Origin: Prevotella sp. UBA6447
Lineage (GTDB): Bacteria > Bacteroidota > Bacteroidia > Bacteroidales > Bacteroidaceae
NCBI GenBank assembly: GCA_002437115.1
Contig: DJOD01000065.1
Location: 1-33,338 of the forward strand
DNA: 33,338 bases
Reading direction: 5' to 3'
Positions 1-6,627 of this stretch are shown here, one piece after another (position 1 is the stretch's first letter; every line of letters begins with the position of its first letter). The translations under genes were made by a program, and so were the position numbers. The notes under the pieces were generated by a model. That model was not told the origin of the DNA. It saw only the letters and a program-made list of their open reading frames with translations, and searched no databases.

Positions 1-3
1 CTA

Positions 4-34
4 TAAAAGTACGGCTTTTTTGCGTAATACGCAA
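4..34 (-). promoter_or_regulatory. Outward-facing promoter with operator-like palindrome
   Basis: On the minus strand a -7 box TACTTTTA (4-11) lies 20 nt downstream of TTG (32-34), close to the Bacteroidota consensus, so transcription would run off the left edge. The spacer and the -33 element are covered by a 15-nt dyad, TTGCGTAATACGCAA (20-34), with perfect 7-bp arms. A repressor bound there would block the -33 region. The regulated gene is outside the window. The palindrome placement resembles autoregulated operons, but that is inference. Confidence 0.45.
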
Positions 35-62
35 GTAATTCACTGAATATTAGCACTTTAAT

Positions 63-479
63 TTATAGAACATCCCTACAAATATTTCTGCCATGGCCAC
101 CACTTCCACTATTGTGGTTACCACTATTACTGTTTCCTGTCCCACTCCCAGTCCCATTTCCATTTTCTGTATCAGATGGATATAGTGAACTTAGATAGTC
201 CATCGGATTGGAATCCCATGGGTAAGAAGAGTCCATGGAAGACCAATAGTCGAACATTGAACCAGATCCCCAAGACCCGGAACCTGAATTGGAACTGGAT
301 GGAGTGACGGTAACACCTTTTAGACAATAGCCCAATCCTTCAACGTATCCGCCTGGCCATGTGTCGTTGTCAAGCATTGCCTCATACTCTTCCTTTGTGT
401 AGGGGTTACTTGCAGACCCTTTGGCTGCTGTGCCATTGCCACTCTGCGTGCTGGCACTGTAAACTTTAAGTTTTTTCAT
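63..479 (-). CDS. Small Gly/Ser/Asn-rich protein of unknown function
   Basis: This encodes 138 residues in two parts. Residues 1 to about 60 are ordinary sequence containing NPYTKEEYEAML and TWPGGYVEGLGY and ending in VTVTPSSS. The rest is low complexity, rich in Gly, Ser, Asn, Asp and Trp, ending in a Gly/Ser/Asn linker and the short tail GRNICRDVL. There is no recognisable signal peptide, lipobox or membrane segment. From memory, Bacteroidales encode other small proteins with a similar NPYT...GGYVEG...VTV start followed by variable tails, but I cannot name a function. Because the linker leads almost straight to a stop, a C-terminal domain may have been lost. It starts 33 nt after the broken GT14/methyltransferase gene on the same strand, so the two are probably co-transcribed. 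The ATG follows an A/T-rich stretch without a Shine-Dalgarno, as is usual in this phylum. Confidence 0.65.
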   Translation of the reverse strand: MKKLKVYSASTQSGNGTAAKGSASNPYTKEEYEAMLDNDTWPGGYVEGLGYCLKGVTVTPSSSNSGSGSWGSGSMFDYWSSMDSSYPWDSNPMDYLSSLYPSDTENGNGTGSGTGNSNSGNHNSGSGGHGRNICRDVL

Positions 480-512
480 TTTAAATTTTTATTAAAAATT
501 ATTATTTATGAA

Positions 513-1967
513 TTATATTTGCTCGTGCCTTATCAGCACGCAGCAATCTTTTCTGTTCATGATGACGCGTAGGTTTGCCGTCATATACTTTTCCTGTGCG
601 AAATGCTCCTTTGCCAATATGGCGAGTAAGCTGCTTTCCTCCACTTGCCTGTGTGGCAACATGGACAGTTCTTCGGGTACATTCCAACTTAGTATGATGA
701 AGTGGGCGGACAGTTTTGCCAAGTTGCGCAGGGCGACAGGTTCCAGTTCTTGTGGTATGCAGGGAAGAACGTCCTTGCACACCACCATGTCAAACTTGCT
801 GTCCACTTCCAAATCCTCTGTCAAGTCGGCCACGCCACAAGGCGTGTCGCCCTTAGGCAACAGCATGGCAGACAAGACCTCTGTCCTTGGGTTGGCATCG
901 TATCCAGCAAACGATAGTCCGCGGCATCTCCATTGGGACACATAAAGGCCATCACCACATCCCATGTCCAATCCCGTCCTTGCGTCCACTTCGCACCACA
1001 TCTGAGCCACATAATCGGCAAACTTTGAGTCGTATCTATGCTTTAGGAAACCCTTGTAAATCCAACTTCCCGTTTCTCCTATTTTTATTGGGCCATCTTG
1101 GAGCAGATATTTGTCAATCCTGTCCAACAATAGGGTGCTTACTGGCAGTTCAACCTTCCGCGCAAACAGACATTCGCTTTCGAGCAGATAGTGGAAATGC
1201 TCGCATCCTAAGTTGGCGGGTCGGTTCCCGTTCTCATATTTCCAACGGATAAACCGACGGTTCCATGACTCAATGTTTTCTTTTCCTATCAGATTGACAA
1301 GCACGGTAGCGACATAGCACTCTTCTGGTGCGAACGTCATCCACATTTGTCCGTAAAGCTTTGGATGGTGGTCTGTGTAGTCCAGTAAGGTCTCGGCAGC
1401 TTTTCGGGTGATGGAGAACCATTGCGAGCCTCCATATAAATGGTCAAAAGCGTCGGGTATGGGGCGCTTGGCTCCTTTGTCACGTTGTTCTTTCACTTGT
1501 TGCCATACCCATTTGCGAGGGTCGTCATGACTGGCAGCGTAGTCGAATGGGTAAAAGTATTGCAGCCTTCTGAAAGTGTTGTCTTCCCATTTCGGATGTG
1601 GCAAGTGTAGATAACTGATGAACTCTTTGCTTGCATTTTCTTCGAAAAATGTTAGGAAACATTCCAGTGGGCGTGTAGGGTAGTCTTGTCCGCTGAGGTG
1701 ATAATAGTCTGCTGTCCCCATTTTTACCGCCATGCGCAGCAAGTGCATTTCGCTTTCCAGCACACTCGTGCCGCCCCAATTGACATCATATTCTCGGGAA
1801 ACGAGTTTCACTTGTGGGTAGGCAAGTAGCCTATTCTCTTCTTCATTTCCGATAAGTCATTTCCTGTCGATGTGTATGTATACCTCGCAATCATTTTTGA
1901 AATACTCTACCAACCTGCATAATTGATCCACATTTTTGTGGGCTAAAATTAAAATAGCATGTCTCAT
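513..1967 (-). pseudogene. GT14-family glycosyltransferase fused to methyltransferase, interrupted by an in-frame TGA
   Basis: The reading frame starts at ATG 1965-1967 and is continuous with the long frame ending at 513, except for a TGA at 1857-1859 (codon 37). Codons 1-36 begin MRHAILILAHKN and end YIHIDRK. After the stop the frame continues LIGNEEENRL...VKLVSREYDVNWGG, as expected for core-2/I-branching (GT14-like) transferases, where 'HIDKKS' is typical at the break. One change, TCA to TGA, would explain it. About residues 1-290 form the transferase domain (YYHLSGQDYPTRPL, DHLYGGSQWFSITR). About residues 325-484 form a class I SAM methyltransferase (LDMGCGDGLYVSQW, then GYDAN). The intact product would be 484 residues and probably decorated a surface glycan. 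Restart at the downstream GTG (1809-1811) would lack the N-terminal nucleotide-binding strand. Sequencing error or a recent null allele are both possible. Confidence 0.8.
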
Positions 1968-1998
1968 ATAACAAACATTTAAAAATTATATTGTAATT

Positions 1999-2088
1999 GC
2001 ACCTTGTTAGTGCATTTGGTTTTCAGATTAAGCCTTCTGAAGGCGTCATGGCCTTTTGGAAAGGTTCGTTGCATCCCCTGTAGTGGGA
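1999..2088 (-). promoter_or_regulatory. Structured 5' leader of the GT14/methyltransferase transcript
   Basis: Four short stem-loops follow one another between the promoter and the ATG: 2074-2088 (TCCC/GGGA), 2052-2064 (CCTTT/AAAGG, 3-nt loop), 2032-2044 (GCCTT/AAGGC, 3-nt loop) and 1999-2013 (GCAC/GTGC). The leader is about 145 nt, long for this window, where other leaders are 5-110 nt. I do not recognise a known riboswitch class, and none of the hairpins has a U-tract. It may be a regulatory or stabilising leader. Confidence 0.4.
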
Positions 2089-2119
2089 ATGGTTTGATAG
2101 TACTTTTAATAAACCGCCG

Positions 2120-2152
2120 CAAATATAGTTTTTTTTTCTATTTCCCTCCAAA
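2120..2152 (-). promoter_or_regulatory. Bacteroidota-type promoter for the GT14/methyltransferase unit
   Basis: On the minus strand TTTG (2149-2152) is followed after 21 nt by TATATTTG (2120-2127), an exact match to the TAnnTTTG -7 consensus. The predicted start is near 2113, about 145 nt before the ATG at 1967. Confidence 0.7.
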
Positions 2153-2262
2153 CTTTTTGAGAAATATTTTGTGGAAAGAAAAAGGCAAGCGAGACTGGTG
2201 AAAGGACGAAATGTGGTGATGAAGGATAGGATAGAAAGTCGGCGTGTCTGTTCATGTTAATG

Positions 2263-2306
2263 GCAATGGGGCGGTGGACTCACTTGGAAGTCCACCGCCC
2301 CATTGC
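2263..2306 (-). terminator. Long perfect hairpin downstream of corA
   Basis: An 18-bp perfect inverted repeat (2263-2280 and 2289-2306) closes an 8-nt loop 40 nt beyond the corA stop. Neither side carries a U-tract, so it may act as an mRNA 3'-end stabiliser or a factor-assisted terminator rather than a classic intrinsic terminator. Confidence 0.6.
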
Positions 2307-2345
2307 TCGAATGGAAGCGAATTGTCGTTTGCCTCCGTGAAGGGC

Positions 2346-3272
2346 TCACAGCAGCCGCTTGTAGCGCAGCACCACCCAGCATAGTGCGCTGACGGCAAAC
2401 GACATGACGAGCGTGATGGCGAATCCCCAGGGGTTGCCCTCCAGTCCGTTGGTCACGTTCATGCCGTACAGTGAGGCGATGAACGTGGCTGACATCATGA
2501 TGATGGTGACCGAGGTGAGCGTACGCATCACCGTGTTCATGTTGTTGTTGATGATGCTCGAGTAGGTGTCCATGGTCGACTCCAGGATGTCCGAGTAGAT
2601 GCTGGTTGTCTCGCGTGCCTGCGTCATCTCGATGTTGACATCCTCGATGAGGTCGGCATCGAGCTCGTCCACTTGCAACTTGAACTTCAGTTTCTGCAGG
2701 AGGTTCTCGTTGCCGCGGATGGAGGTGATGAAGTAGGTGAGCGAGTCTTGCAGCCTGGAGAGGCCGATGAGGCTCTCATTGTTCACTTCGTGGTCGAGGT
2801 TGTGCTTGGCTTTCTCGATGAGCGCGTTGATTTGCTTCAGCCGTTTGAGGTACCACACGGCCGAGGAGAGGAAGAGGCGGAAGATCATGTCCACATAGTC
2901 GGTGAAGCCATCGCCGCGTTTCTGCTGGTAAGACACGAAGTCTATCATCATGTTCGTCTCGTAGAAGCAGACTGTGATGGTCACGTCGCGCTTGTGTATG
3001 ATGCCGAGTGGCACGGTGGTGTAGGGCGTGCGCGACCGTATCTCCTTCACATAGGGTATGCGGAGGATGATGAGCATCCATCCGTCGTCATATTCATAGC
3101 GAGCCCTCTCATCGGTATCGCTGATGTCGCTGATGAAATAATCGGGGATGTTGAACTTCTCTTCCAGTTCGCGCTGGTCCTCATCGGTGGGACAAGTCAC
3201 TTGTATCCAGCAGTTGGGCTGCCACTCAGGTATGGCCTTCAGGCTCTTCTCAATGTTCCAATATGTCTTCAT
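2346..3272 (-). CDS. corA: CorA family divalent cation (Mg2+/Co2+) transporter
   Basis: This 308-residue protein has the CorA plan: a long cytoplasmic alpha/beta and helical N-terminal part, then two C-terminal transmembrane helices (about 249-268 and 281-302). The signature YGMNV (GMN at 270-272) lies at the end of the first helix, where it forms the selectivity loop of the pentameric pore. The acidic loop after it (NGLEGNPWG) is also typical. The family carries Mg2+, Co2+ or Ni2+ across the inner membrane; the exact ion cannot be read from sequence. It is monocistronic, with its own -7 box at 3401 and a long hairpin after the stop. No Mg2+ riboswitch was recognised in its leader. Confidence 0.93.
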   Translation of the reverse strand: MKTYWNIEKSLKAIPEWQPNCWIQVTCPTDEDQRELEEKFNIPDYFISDISDTDERARYEYDDGWMLIILRIPYVKEIRSRTPYTTVPLGIIHKRDVTITVCFYETNMMIDFVSYQQKRGDGFTDYVDMIFRLFLSSAVWYLKRLKQINALIEKAKHNLDHEVNNESLIGLSRLQDSLTYFITSIRGNENLLQKLKFKLQVDELDADLIEDVNIEMTQARETTSIYSDILESTMDTYSSIINNNMNTVMRTLTSVTIIMMSATFIASLYGMNVTNGLEGNPWGFAITLVMSFAVSALCWVVLRYKRLL

Positions 3273-3400
3273 TGTAGCTAATCTCCGTCATTAAGGATGT
3301 TGTGGGGATTAGCCGCCTTTGCGTCTGATCCTCACGTCATAAGTTGAAATTTTCCGCGTGATAATCGTCCATTTGTTTTGTGATATTGGTCTTGTACTTG

Positions 3401-3435
3401 CAAAATTATAAAAAAACAACCAAAAGGCGCGCAAA
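3401..3435 (-). promoter_or_regulatory. Probable corA promoter
   Basis: TAATTTTG (minus strand, 3401-3408) matches TAnnTTTG. The best -33 candidate, TTTG at 3432-3435, is 23 nt away, slightly too far. The box lies in the T-rich tail of the pepD terminator, so one gene's end and the next gene's promoter share sequence. Confidence 0.45.
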
Positions 3436-3456
3436 AATTTCGACTTTTTGCGCGCC
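3426..3456 (-). terminator. Intrinsic terminator of pepD
   Basis: Perfect 12-bp arms GGCGCGCAAAAA (3426-3437) and its complement (3445-3456) with a 7-nt loop. On the minus strand they are followed by TTTTGG and a run of seven T. It lies about 73 nt after the pepD stop. The plus side is also T-rich, so it could work in both directions. Confidence 0.75.
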
Positions 3457-3528
3457 CTCCTTTTATTTTTATTCGTTTTGTCACATGTGGGTCTTGCTGT
3501 AGGCCTTGGCCCCCATGTGGTGAGGTCA

Positions 3529-4983
3529 TCACTTGGTGGGCACCTGCTCGAGGGTGGCCGTGAGCAGTCGCCAGAACGGCTCGGCGGTGTCTACCTTGAA
3601 GCGCTCGCTGGTGGTGTGGGGCGAGAGCAGTGTGGGGCCGAGCGACACGACGTCCATGCCCGGATACTTGCTCAGGATGACCGAGCACTCCAGCCCTGCG
3701 TGGTCAGCCTGCACGGTGGCCTCCTCGCCGGTCTGCTCCTTGTAGACCTTCTTCAGCAGGTTGAGAATCTCGCTGTTGGGGTTGGGGTCCCATCCGCCGT
3801 AGCTGCCGCTCAGCTCAGTCTTCATGCCGGCCATGTCGAAGCAGCTCTCCAGGGTGGTGGCCACATACTCCTTCATGTCCTCGCGGCTGGAACGGGCGAG
3901 GATCTTGATGACAGCCTTGCCGGCCTCGATGTCGATGATGGCGAGGTTGGATGAGGTCTCCACGACGTTGGGGTAGGCGGGGATCATACGCACCACGCCG
4001 TTGTGGCAGGCATAGATGGCGTCCACGAGGTTGTCTTGTATCTCCCGGGGCACCAGTTCGGTGGGGTTCTCCACGTCTTCGACGAAGAACTCGACGTTCT
4101 TCTCGATGCCGCGATACTCATCCTCGATGATGGCGCGCTGCTTCTCCACGAGCTCCTTAAGTGCCTCCACCTGGTCGGCAGACAGGGCCAAGACCACTTC
4201 AGCCTTGAAGGGAATGGCGTTGCGCATGTTGCCGCCGTGCCAGCTGGCCAGGCGTGCGCCTGTCTCGGCGATGGCCTTGCGTACCAGGCGCACCATCTCC
4301 TTGTTGGCGTTGGCGCGTCCCTCGTTGATCTCCAGTCCGCTGTGTCCGCCGCGCAGTCCCTTCAGGGTGACATGCACTGCCTTCTGCTGGTCGTTGGCCA
4401 CGGGCTTGTACTCGAGCGATGAGGTGACATCGATGCCGCCGGCAGAGCCGATGACAAACTTGCCCCAGAGTTCCGAGTCGAGGTTCATGAGGATGTCAGC
4501 GTGCAACTCGCCCTTGGGCAGGTCGTTGGCGCCGTACATGCCCGTCTCCTCGTCGCGCGTGATGAGCGCCTCCACGGGTCCGTGCTTCAGGTCGCTGCTC
4601 TCCATGACACCCATGATGGCTGCCACGCCTATACCGTCGTCCGAGCCCAGTGTGGTGCCGCGTGCGTGCACCCATCCGTCCTCGATGTAGGTCTCGATGG
4701 GGTCGGTCTCAAAGTTGTGGGTGCTCTCGGGACTCTTTTGCGGCACCATGTCCATGTGTGCCTGCAGCAACACAACCTTGCGGTTCTCATAGCCCGGTGT
4801 GGCGGGCTTGCGCATCACGATGTTGCCGGCGGGATCGAGGAATGCCTCCACGTTGTGCTCCTTGGCCCAATTGAGCAGGAACTGCTGTATTTTCTCAAGA
4901 TGTCCTGACGGACGTGGCACCTGCGTCAGCGCGTGGAAGTTGCGCCAGATGGCCTCAGGTTTCAGGTTTGCGATTTCACTCAT
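3529..4983 (-). CDS. pepD: Cytosolic beta-alanyl/Xaa-His dipeptidase PepD (M20C)
   Basis: This 484-residue aminoacyl-histidine dipeptidase hydrolyses a broad range of dipeptides in the cytosol using two zinc ions. Visible motifs are HMDMV (H76, D78), TLGSDDGIGVA (D115), TRDEETGMYGA (E145 catalytic base, E146), NLDSE (D169) and, near the C-terminus, LLSPHTTSE (H456). These match the family's metal and catalytic positions. The length is normal. I start at ATG 4981-4983 (MSEIANLKPE). The frame stays open another 140 codons upstream, but that stretch is Arg/Ala/Pro-rich antisense-like sequence lying inside the neighbouring membrane-protein gene. It begins 20 nt after the flippase-like gene stops, so the two probably form an operon ending at the 3426 hairpin. 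Confidence 0.95.
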   Translation of the reverse strand: MSEIANLKPEAIWRNFHALTQVPRPSGHLEKIQQFLLNWAKEHNVEAFLDPAGNIVMRKPATPGYENRKVVLLQAHMDMVPQKSPESTHNFETDPIETYIEDGWVHARGTTLGSDDGIGVAAIMGVMESSDLKHGPVEALITRDEETGMYGANDLPKGELHADILMNLDSELWGKFVIGSAGGIDVTSSLEYKPVANDQQKAVHVTLKGLRGGHSGLEINEGRANANKEMVRLVRKAIAETGARLASWHGGNMRNAIPFKAEVVLALSADQVEALKELVEKQRAIIEDEYRGIEKNVEFFVEDVENPTELVPREIQDNLVDAIYACHNGVVRMIPAYPNVVETSSNLAIIDIEAGKAVIKILARSSREDMKEYVATTLESCFDMAGMKTELSGSYGGWDPNPNSEILNLLKKVYKEQTGEEATVQADHAGLECSVILSKYPGMDVVSLGPTLLSPHTTSERFKVDTAEPFWRLLTATLEQVPTK

Positions 4984-5003
4984 AGTTATTGTGTTTTTAA
5001 AAG

Positions 5004-6017
5004 TTAATGGATGCTTGTTTCGGAGATGGCTGTTGCCGCGCGTTTGCGCGTGAACGATAGGGCCATCCATGCGTAGACGCCAAGGAGCACCACGAGCAGG
5101 GTCTGCACCGAGTGGACGATGAGCACGAAGAACAGCGCGTCGTTGGCCCCCACGCCATAGAGCGTGAGCATGGTCTTCACGGCGAAGTGCCAGGGGCCGG
5201 CCCCATTGGGGGTGGGCACCACCACGGCGATGGATCCCACGATGAACGTGACCAGGGCGCAGCCCAGTCCGAGACCGGCAGTAGCGTCGAAGCAGAAGAA
5301 CGTGAGATAATAGTGGAGGAAGTAGCTCATCCAGATGGCCAGCGTGAAGCCCACATAGAGGGGCACGTTCCTGACGTGGCGCACGGAGAGAGCGCCCTGC
5401 CAAAGCCCAAGGAAGATGCCTTTCACCTTATTATATATGGCCATACGCCGGACGAGATACCACAGCAATGCCACCACGGCAATGCCGCAAACAGCTGTCA
5501 CCAACCACCCCGCAGACGAGAAGCTGGCCAGGATTTCATCGACGCGTGTGCCGGTCTTCTGGAAAAATGTGTCGAACACCTTAAACTGGCAGAGCAGCGT
5601 GGCACCCGTCACCATGAGGATGAGCAGCGAGTCGATGGCACGCTCTGTCACCACTGTGCCCAAGGCCTTGGGGAACGATACGCCGTCCCAACGTTTGAGC
5701 ACGCCACAGCGCGCAAACTCGCCGATGCGGGGTACCACAAGGCTGACGGCGTACGACAGGAAGATGGAATTGACTGCCACGGACGTTCTGGGCCGTTCGC
5801 CCACAGGTTCAAGCGACTGACGCCATCGCCAACCGCGGATGGCTTGCGCCAGGATGCCAAAGGGGAACGACAGCAACATCCACGTCCAGTTCATCTCGTG
5901 GAGCAGTACGCGCTCCATGTGGTGGAAGTCGAAGTCGCGGTACATCCAGTAGAGTATGGCCCCACCCAGCAAAAGAGAGAATGCCACCTTGAGAATGTCG
6001 CAAATAATCTTTCTCAT
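5004..6017 (-). CDS. Flippase-like integral membrane protein (lysylphosphatidylglycerol synthase TM family)
   Basis: This 337-residue multi-spanning protein belongs to the LPG_synthase_TM / UPF0104 flippase-like group. It has about eight hydrophobic segments, an early IRGWRWR-type basic loop (AQAIRGWRWRQSLEP, about 58-72), the PRIGEFARCGVLKR motif (about 96-109) and VVTERAIDSL. A third conserved block, VPTPNGAGPWHFAVK, lies near residue 270. There is no C-terminal synthase domain, so it is the membrane part only. Relatives are thought to move lipids or lipid-linked precursors across the inner membrane; the substrate here is unknown. It is first in an operon with pepD. Its promoter lies so close to the ATG that the mRNA should have almost no leader. 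Confidence 0.85.
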   Translation of the reverse strand: MRKIICDILKVAFSLLLGGAILYWMYRDFDFHHMERVLLHEMNWTWMLLSFPFGILAQAIRGWRWRQSLEPVGERPRTSVAVNSIFLSYAVSLVVPRIGEFARCGVLKRWDGVSFPKALGTVVTERAIDSLLILMVTGATLLCQFKVFDTFFQKTGTRVDEILASFSSAGWLVTAVCGIAVVALLWYLVRRMAIYNKVKGIFLGLWQGALSVRHVRNVPLYVGFTLAIWMSYFLHYYLTFFCFDATAGLGLGCALVTFIVGSIAVVVPTPNGAGPWHFAVKTMLTLYGVGANDALFFVLIVHSVQTLLVVLLGVYAWMALSFTRKRAATAISETSIH

Positions 6018-6025
6018 TTGGTTTA

Positions 6026-6056
6026 CAAAGATAGTGGAATTCAGCTGAACGGCAAA
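6026..6056 (-). promoter_or_regulatory. Promoter of the flippase-like gene/pepD operon
   Basis: TTTG (6053-6056, minus strand) is followed after exactly 19 nt by TATCTTTG (6026-6033). Only 8 nt separate the -7 box from the ATG at 6017, so transcripts should be leaderless or nearly so. Confidence 0.75.
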
Positions 6057-6161
6057 GGAAAAGACATGTTTTTAACCATCCCTTTAACAAGGTGGGCCAT
6101 GAAGGTGGCATGGAATGCTTCAAGATGGCAGCATTTGTGAGTGCCAAAATGTCCGTTGATG

Positions 6162-6257
6162 TGACAGATGTGTCATGACTTGGCGAAGACCGCCCTATGA
6201 CTTGATATAGGTCAACCGCTTGTCTTGACCTGCGTCAACCGGGTTGACTTCCATCAA
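6162..6257. promoter_or_regulatory. Cluster of CRP/FNR-like operator dyads
   Basis: Three 14-nt dyads of the form TTGAY-N4-RTCAA lie in a row: TTGATATAGGTCAA (6202-6215), TTGACCTGCGTCAA (6225-6238) and TTGACTTCCATCAA (6244-6257). A related dyad, TGACAGATGTGTCA, is at 6162-6175. The FNR consensus is TTGAT-N4-ATCAA, so these resemble CRP/FNR-family sites. The last is centred about 80 nt upstream of the predicted start of the 32-residue peptide transcript, a usual distance for an upstream activator. The regulator is not in the window. Confidence 0.5.
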
Positions 6258-6293
6258 TTAAAACGCGGAAAATGGCATGAAAAGCTCCCTCTG

Positions 6294-6325
6294 TTTGCGC
6301 ACACAGCATGAAGTTTGTACCTTTG
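6294..6325 (+). promoter_or_regulatory. Promoter of the small membrane peptide unit
   Basis: TTTG (6294-6297), 20 nt, then TACCTTTG (6318-6325): an essentially ideal Bacteroidota promoter. The predicted start is near 6332, about 110 nt before the ATG at 6441. Confidence 0.75.
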
Positions 6326-6329
6326 CATC

Positions 6330-6402
6330 GTCGAAAGACAAGAGATTGTAATTCAAGGTAACACCGCGCAAGCGGTAGATGAAAGGCCATCCGAAAGGGT
6401 GG
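6330..6402 (+). promoter_or_regulatory. Leader with GNRA-tetraloop hairpins
   Basis: Three stems are each capped by a GNRA loop: GTC-GAAA-GAC (6330-6339), ACCGC-GCAA-GCGGT (6363-6376) and CCATCC-GAAA-GGGTGG (6387-6402, one G-U pair). The first is weak and sits at the predicted start; the other two are solid. A/G-rich sequence then leads to the ATG at 6441. No known riboswitch class was recognised. It could be a structured regulatory leader or an abundant RNA in its own right. Confidence 0.5.
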
Positions 6403-6440
6403 TAAGTAAGAACATTAATAAACAGAGAAAGGAAAAAGTT

Positions 6441-6539
6441 ATGAGTATGATGACATTTATTACATTCGCAGCTGTCATGTTCGTAGGTGCTTCAGCCCTG
6501 GCATTGGTTATGGATCACATGGTGGAGGGCACCAAGTAA
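6441..6539 (+). CDS. 32-residue single-span membrane peptide
   Basis: This is a very short gene in a well-formed transcription unit: strong promoter, structured leader, ATG after an A/G-rich GAGAAAGGAAAAAGTT, TAA stop, and a strong terminator 55 nt later. The peptide begins MSMMTFITFA, has one hydrophobic helix (about residues 4-23) and a short polar end, MDHMVEGTK. The layout and the ALAL...(D/E)H..E tail recall CydX-type accessory subunits of cytochrome bd oxidase, whose genes are often under oxygen-responsive FNR control. The match is too short to prove homology and no cydAB is nearby. Other single-span regulatory peptides remain possible. A start further upstream in the same frame would run through the hairpin leader and is unlikely. 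Confidence 0.6.
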   Translation: MSMMTFITFAAVMFVGASALALVMDHMVEGTK

Positions 6540-6593
6540 GCGGGCAGCCGCTTTTCGGTTGATTTTTTTAAAGTTCATTTTATACAAAAAAGG

Positions 6594-6627
6594 ACTGGGA
6601 TTCCATTTGTGGAGTCCCAGTTTTTTT
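6594..6627 (+). terminator. Intrinsic terminator of the small peptide unit
   Basis: Twelve-base arms (6594-6605 and 6610-6621, one G-U pair) with a 4-nt loop are followed directly by seven T. It is the clearest intrinsic terminator in the window. Confidence 0.9.

Noticed and set aside
1..62. Open frame IKVLIFSELLAYYAKK after the small protein's stop
   Set aside because: It lies over a good promoter and dyad on the same strand, and its start would be the stop codon of the upstream gene. It is too short to support as protein.
1857..1859. TGA as selenocysteine or reassigned tryptophan
   Set aside because: TGA ends several normal genes here, the family position is usually Ser, and no selenocysteine insertion element was recognised after the codon.
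4984..5403. 140-codon N-terminal extension of PepD
   Set aside because: The stretch is Arg/His/Pro/Ala-rich without domain features and lies inside the flippase-like gene in another frame. MSEIANLKPE at 4983 gives the normal family length.
6315..6440. Longer protein start for the small membrane peptide (74 residues)
   Set aside because: It would have to be translated through the -7 box and hairpin leader, and its sequence has no protein character before residue 43.
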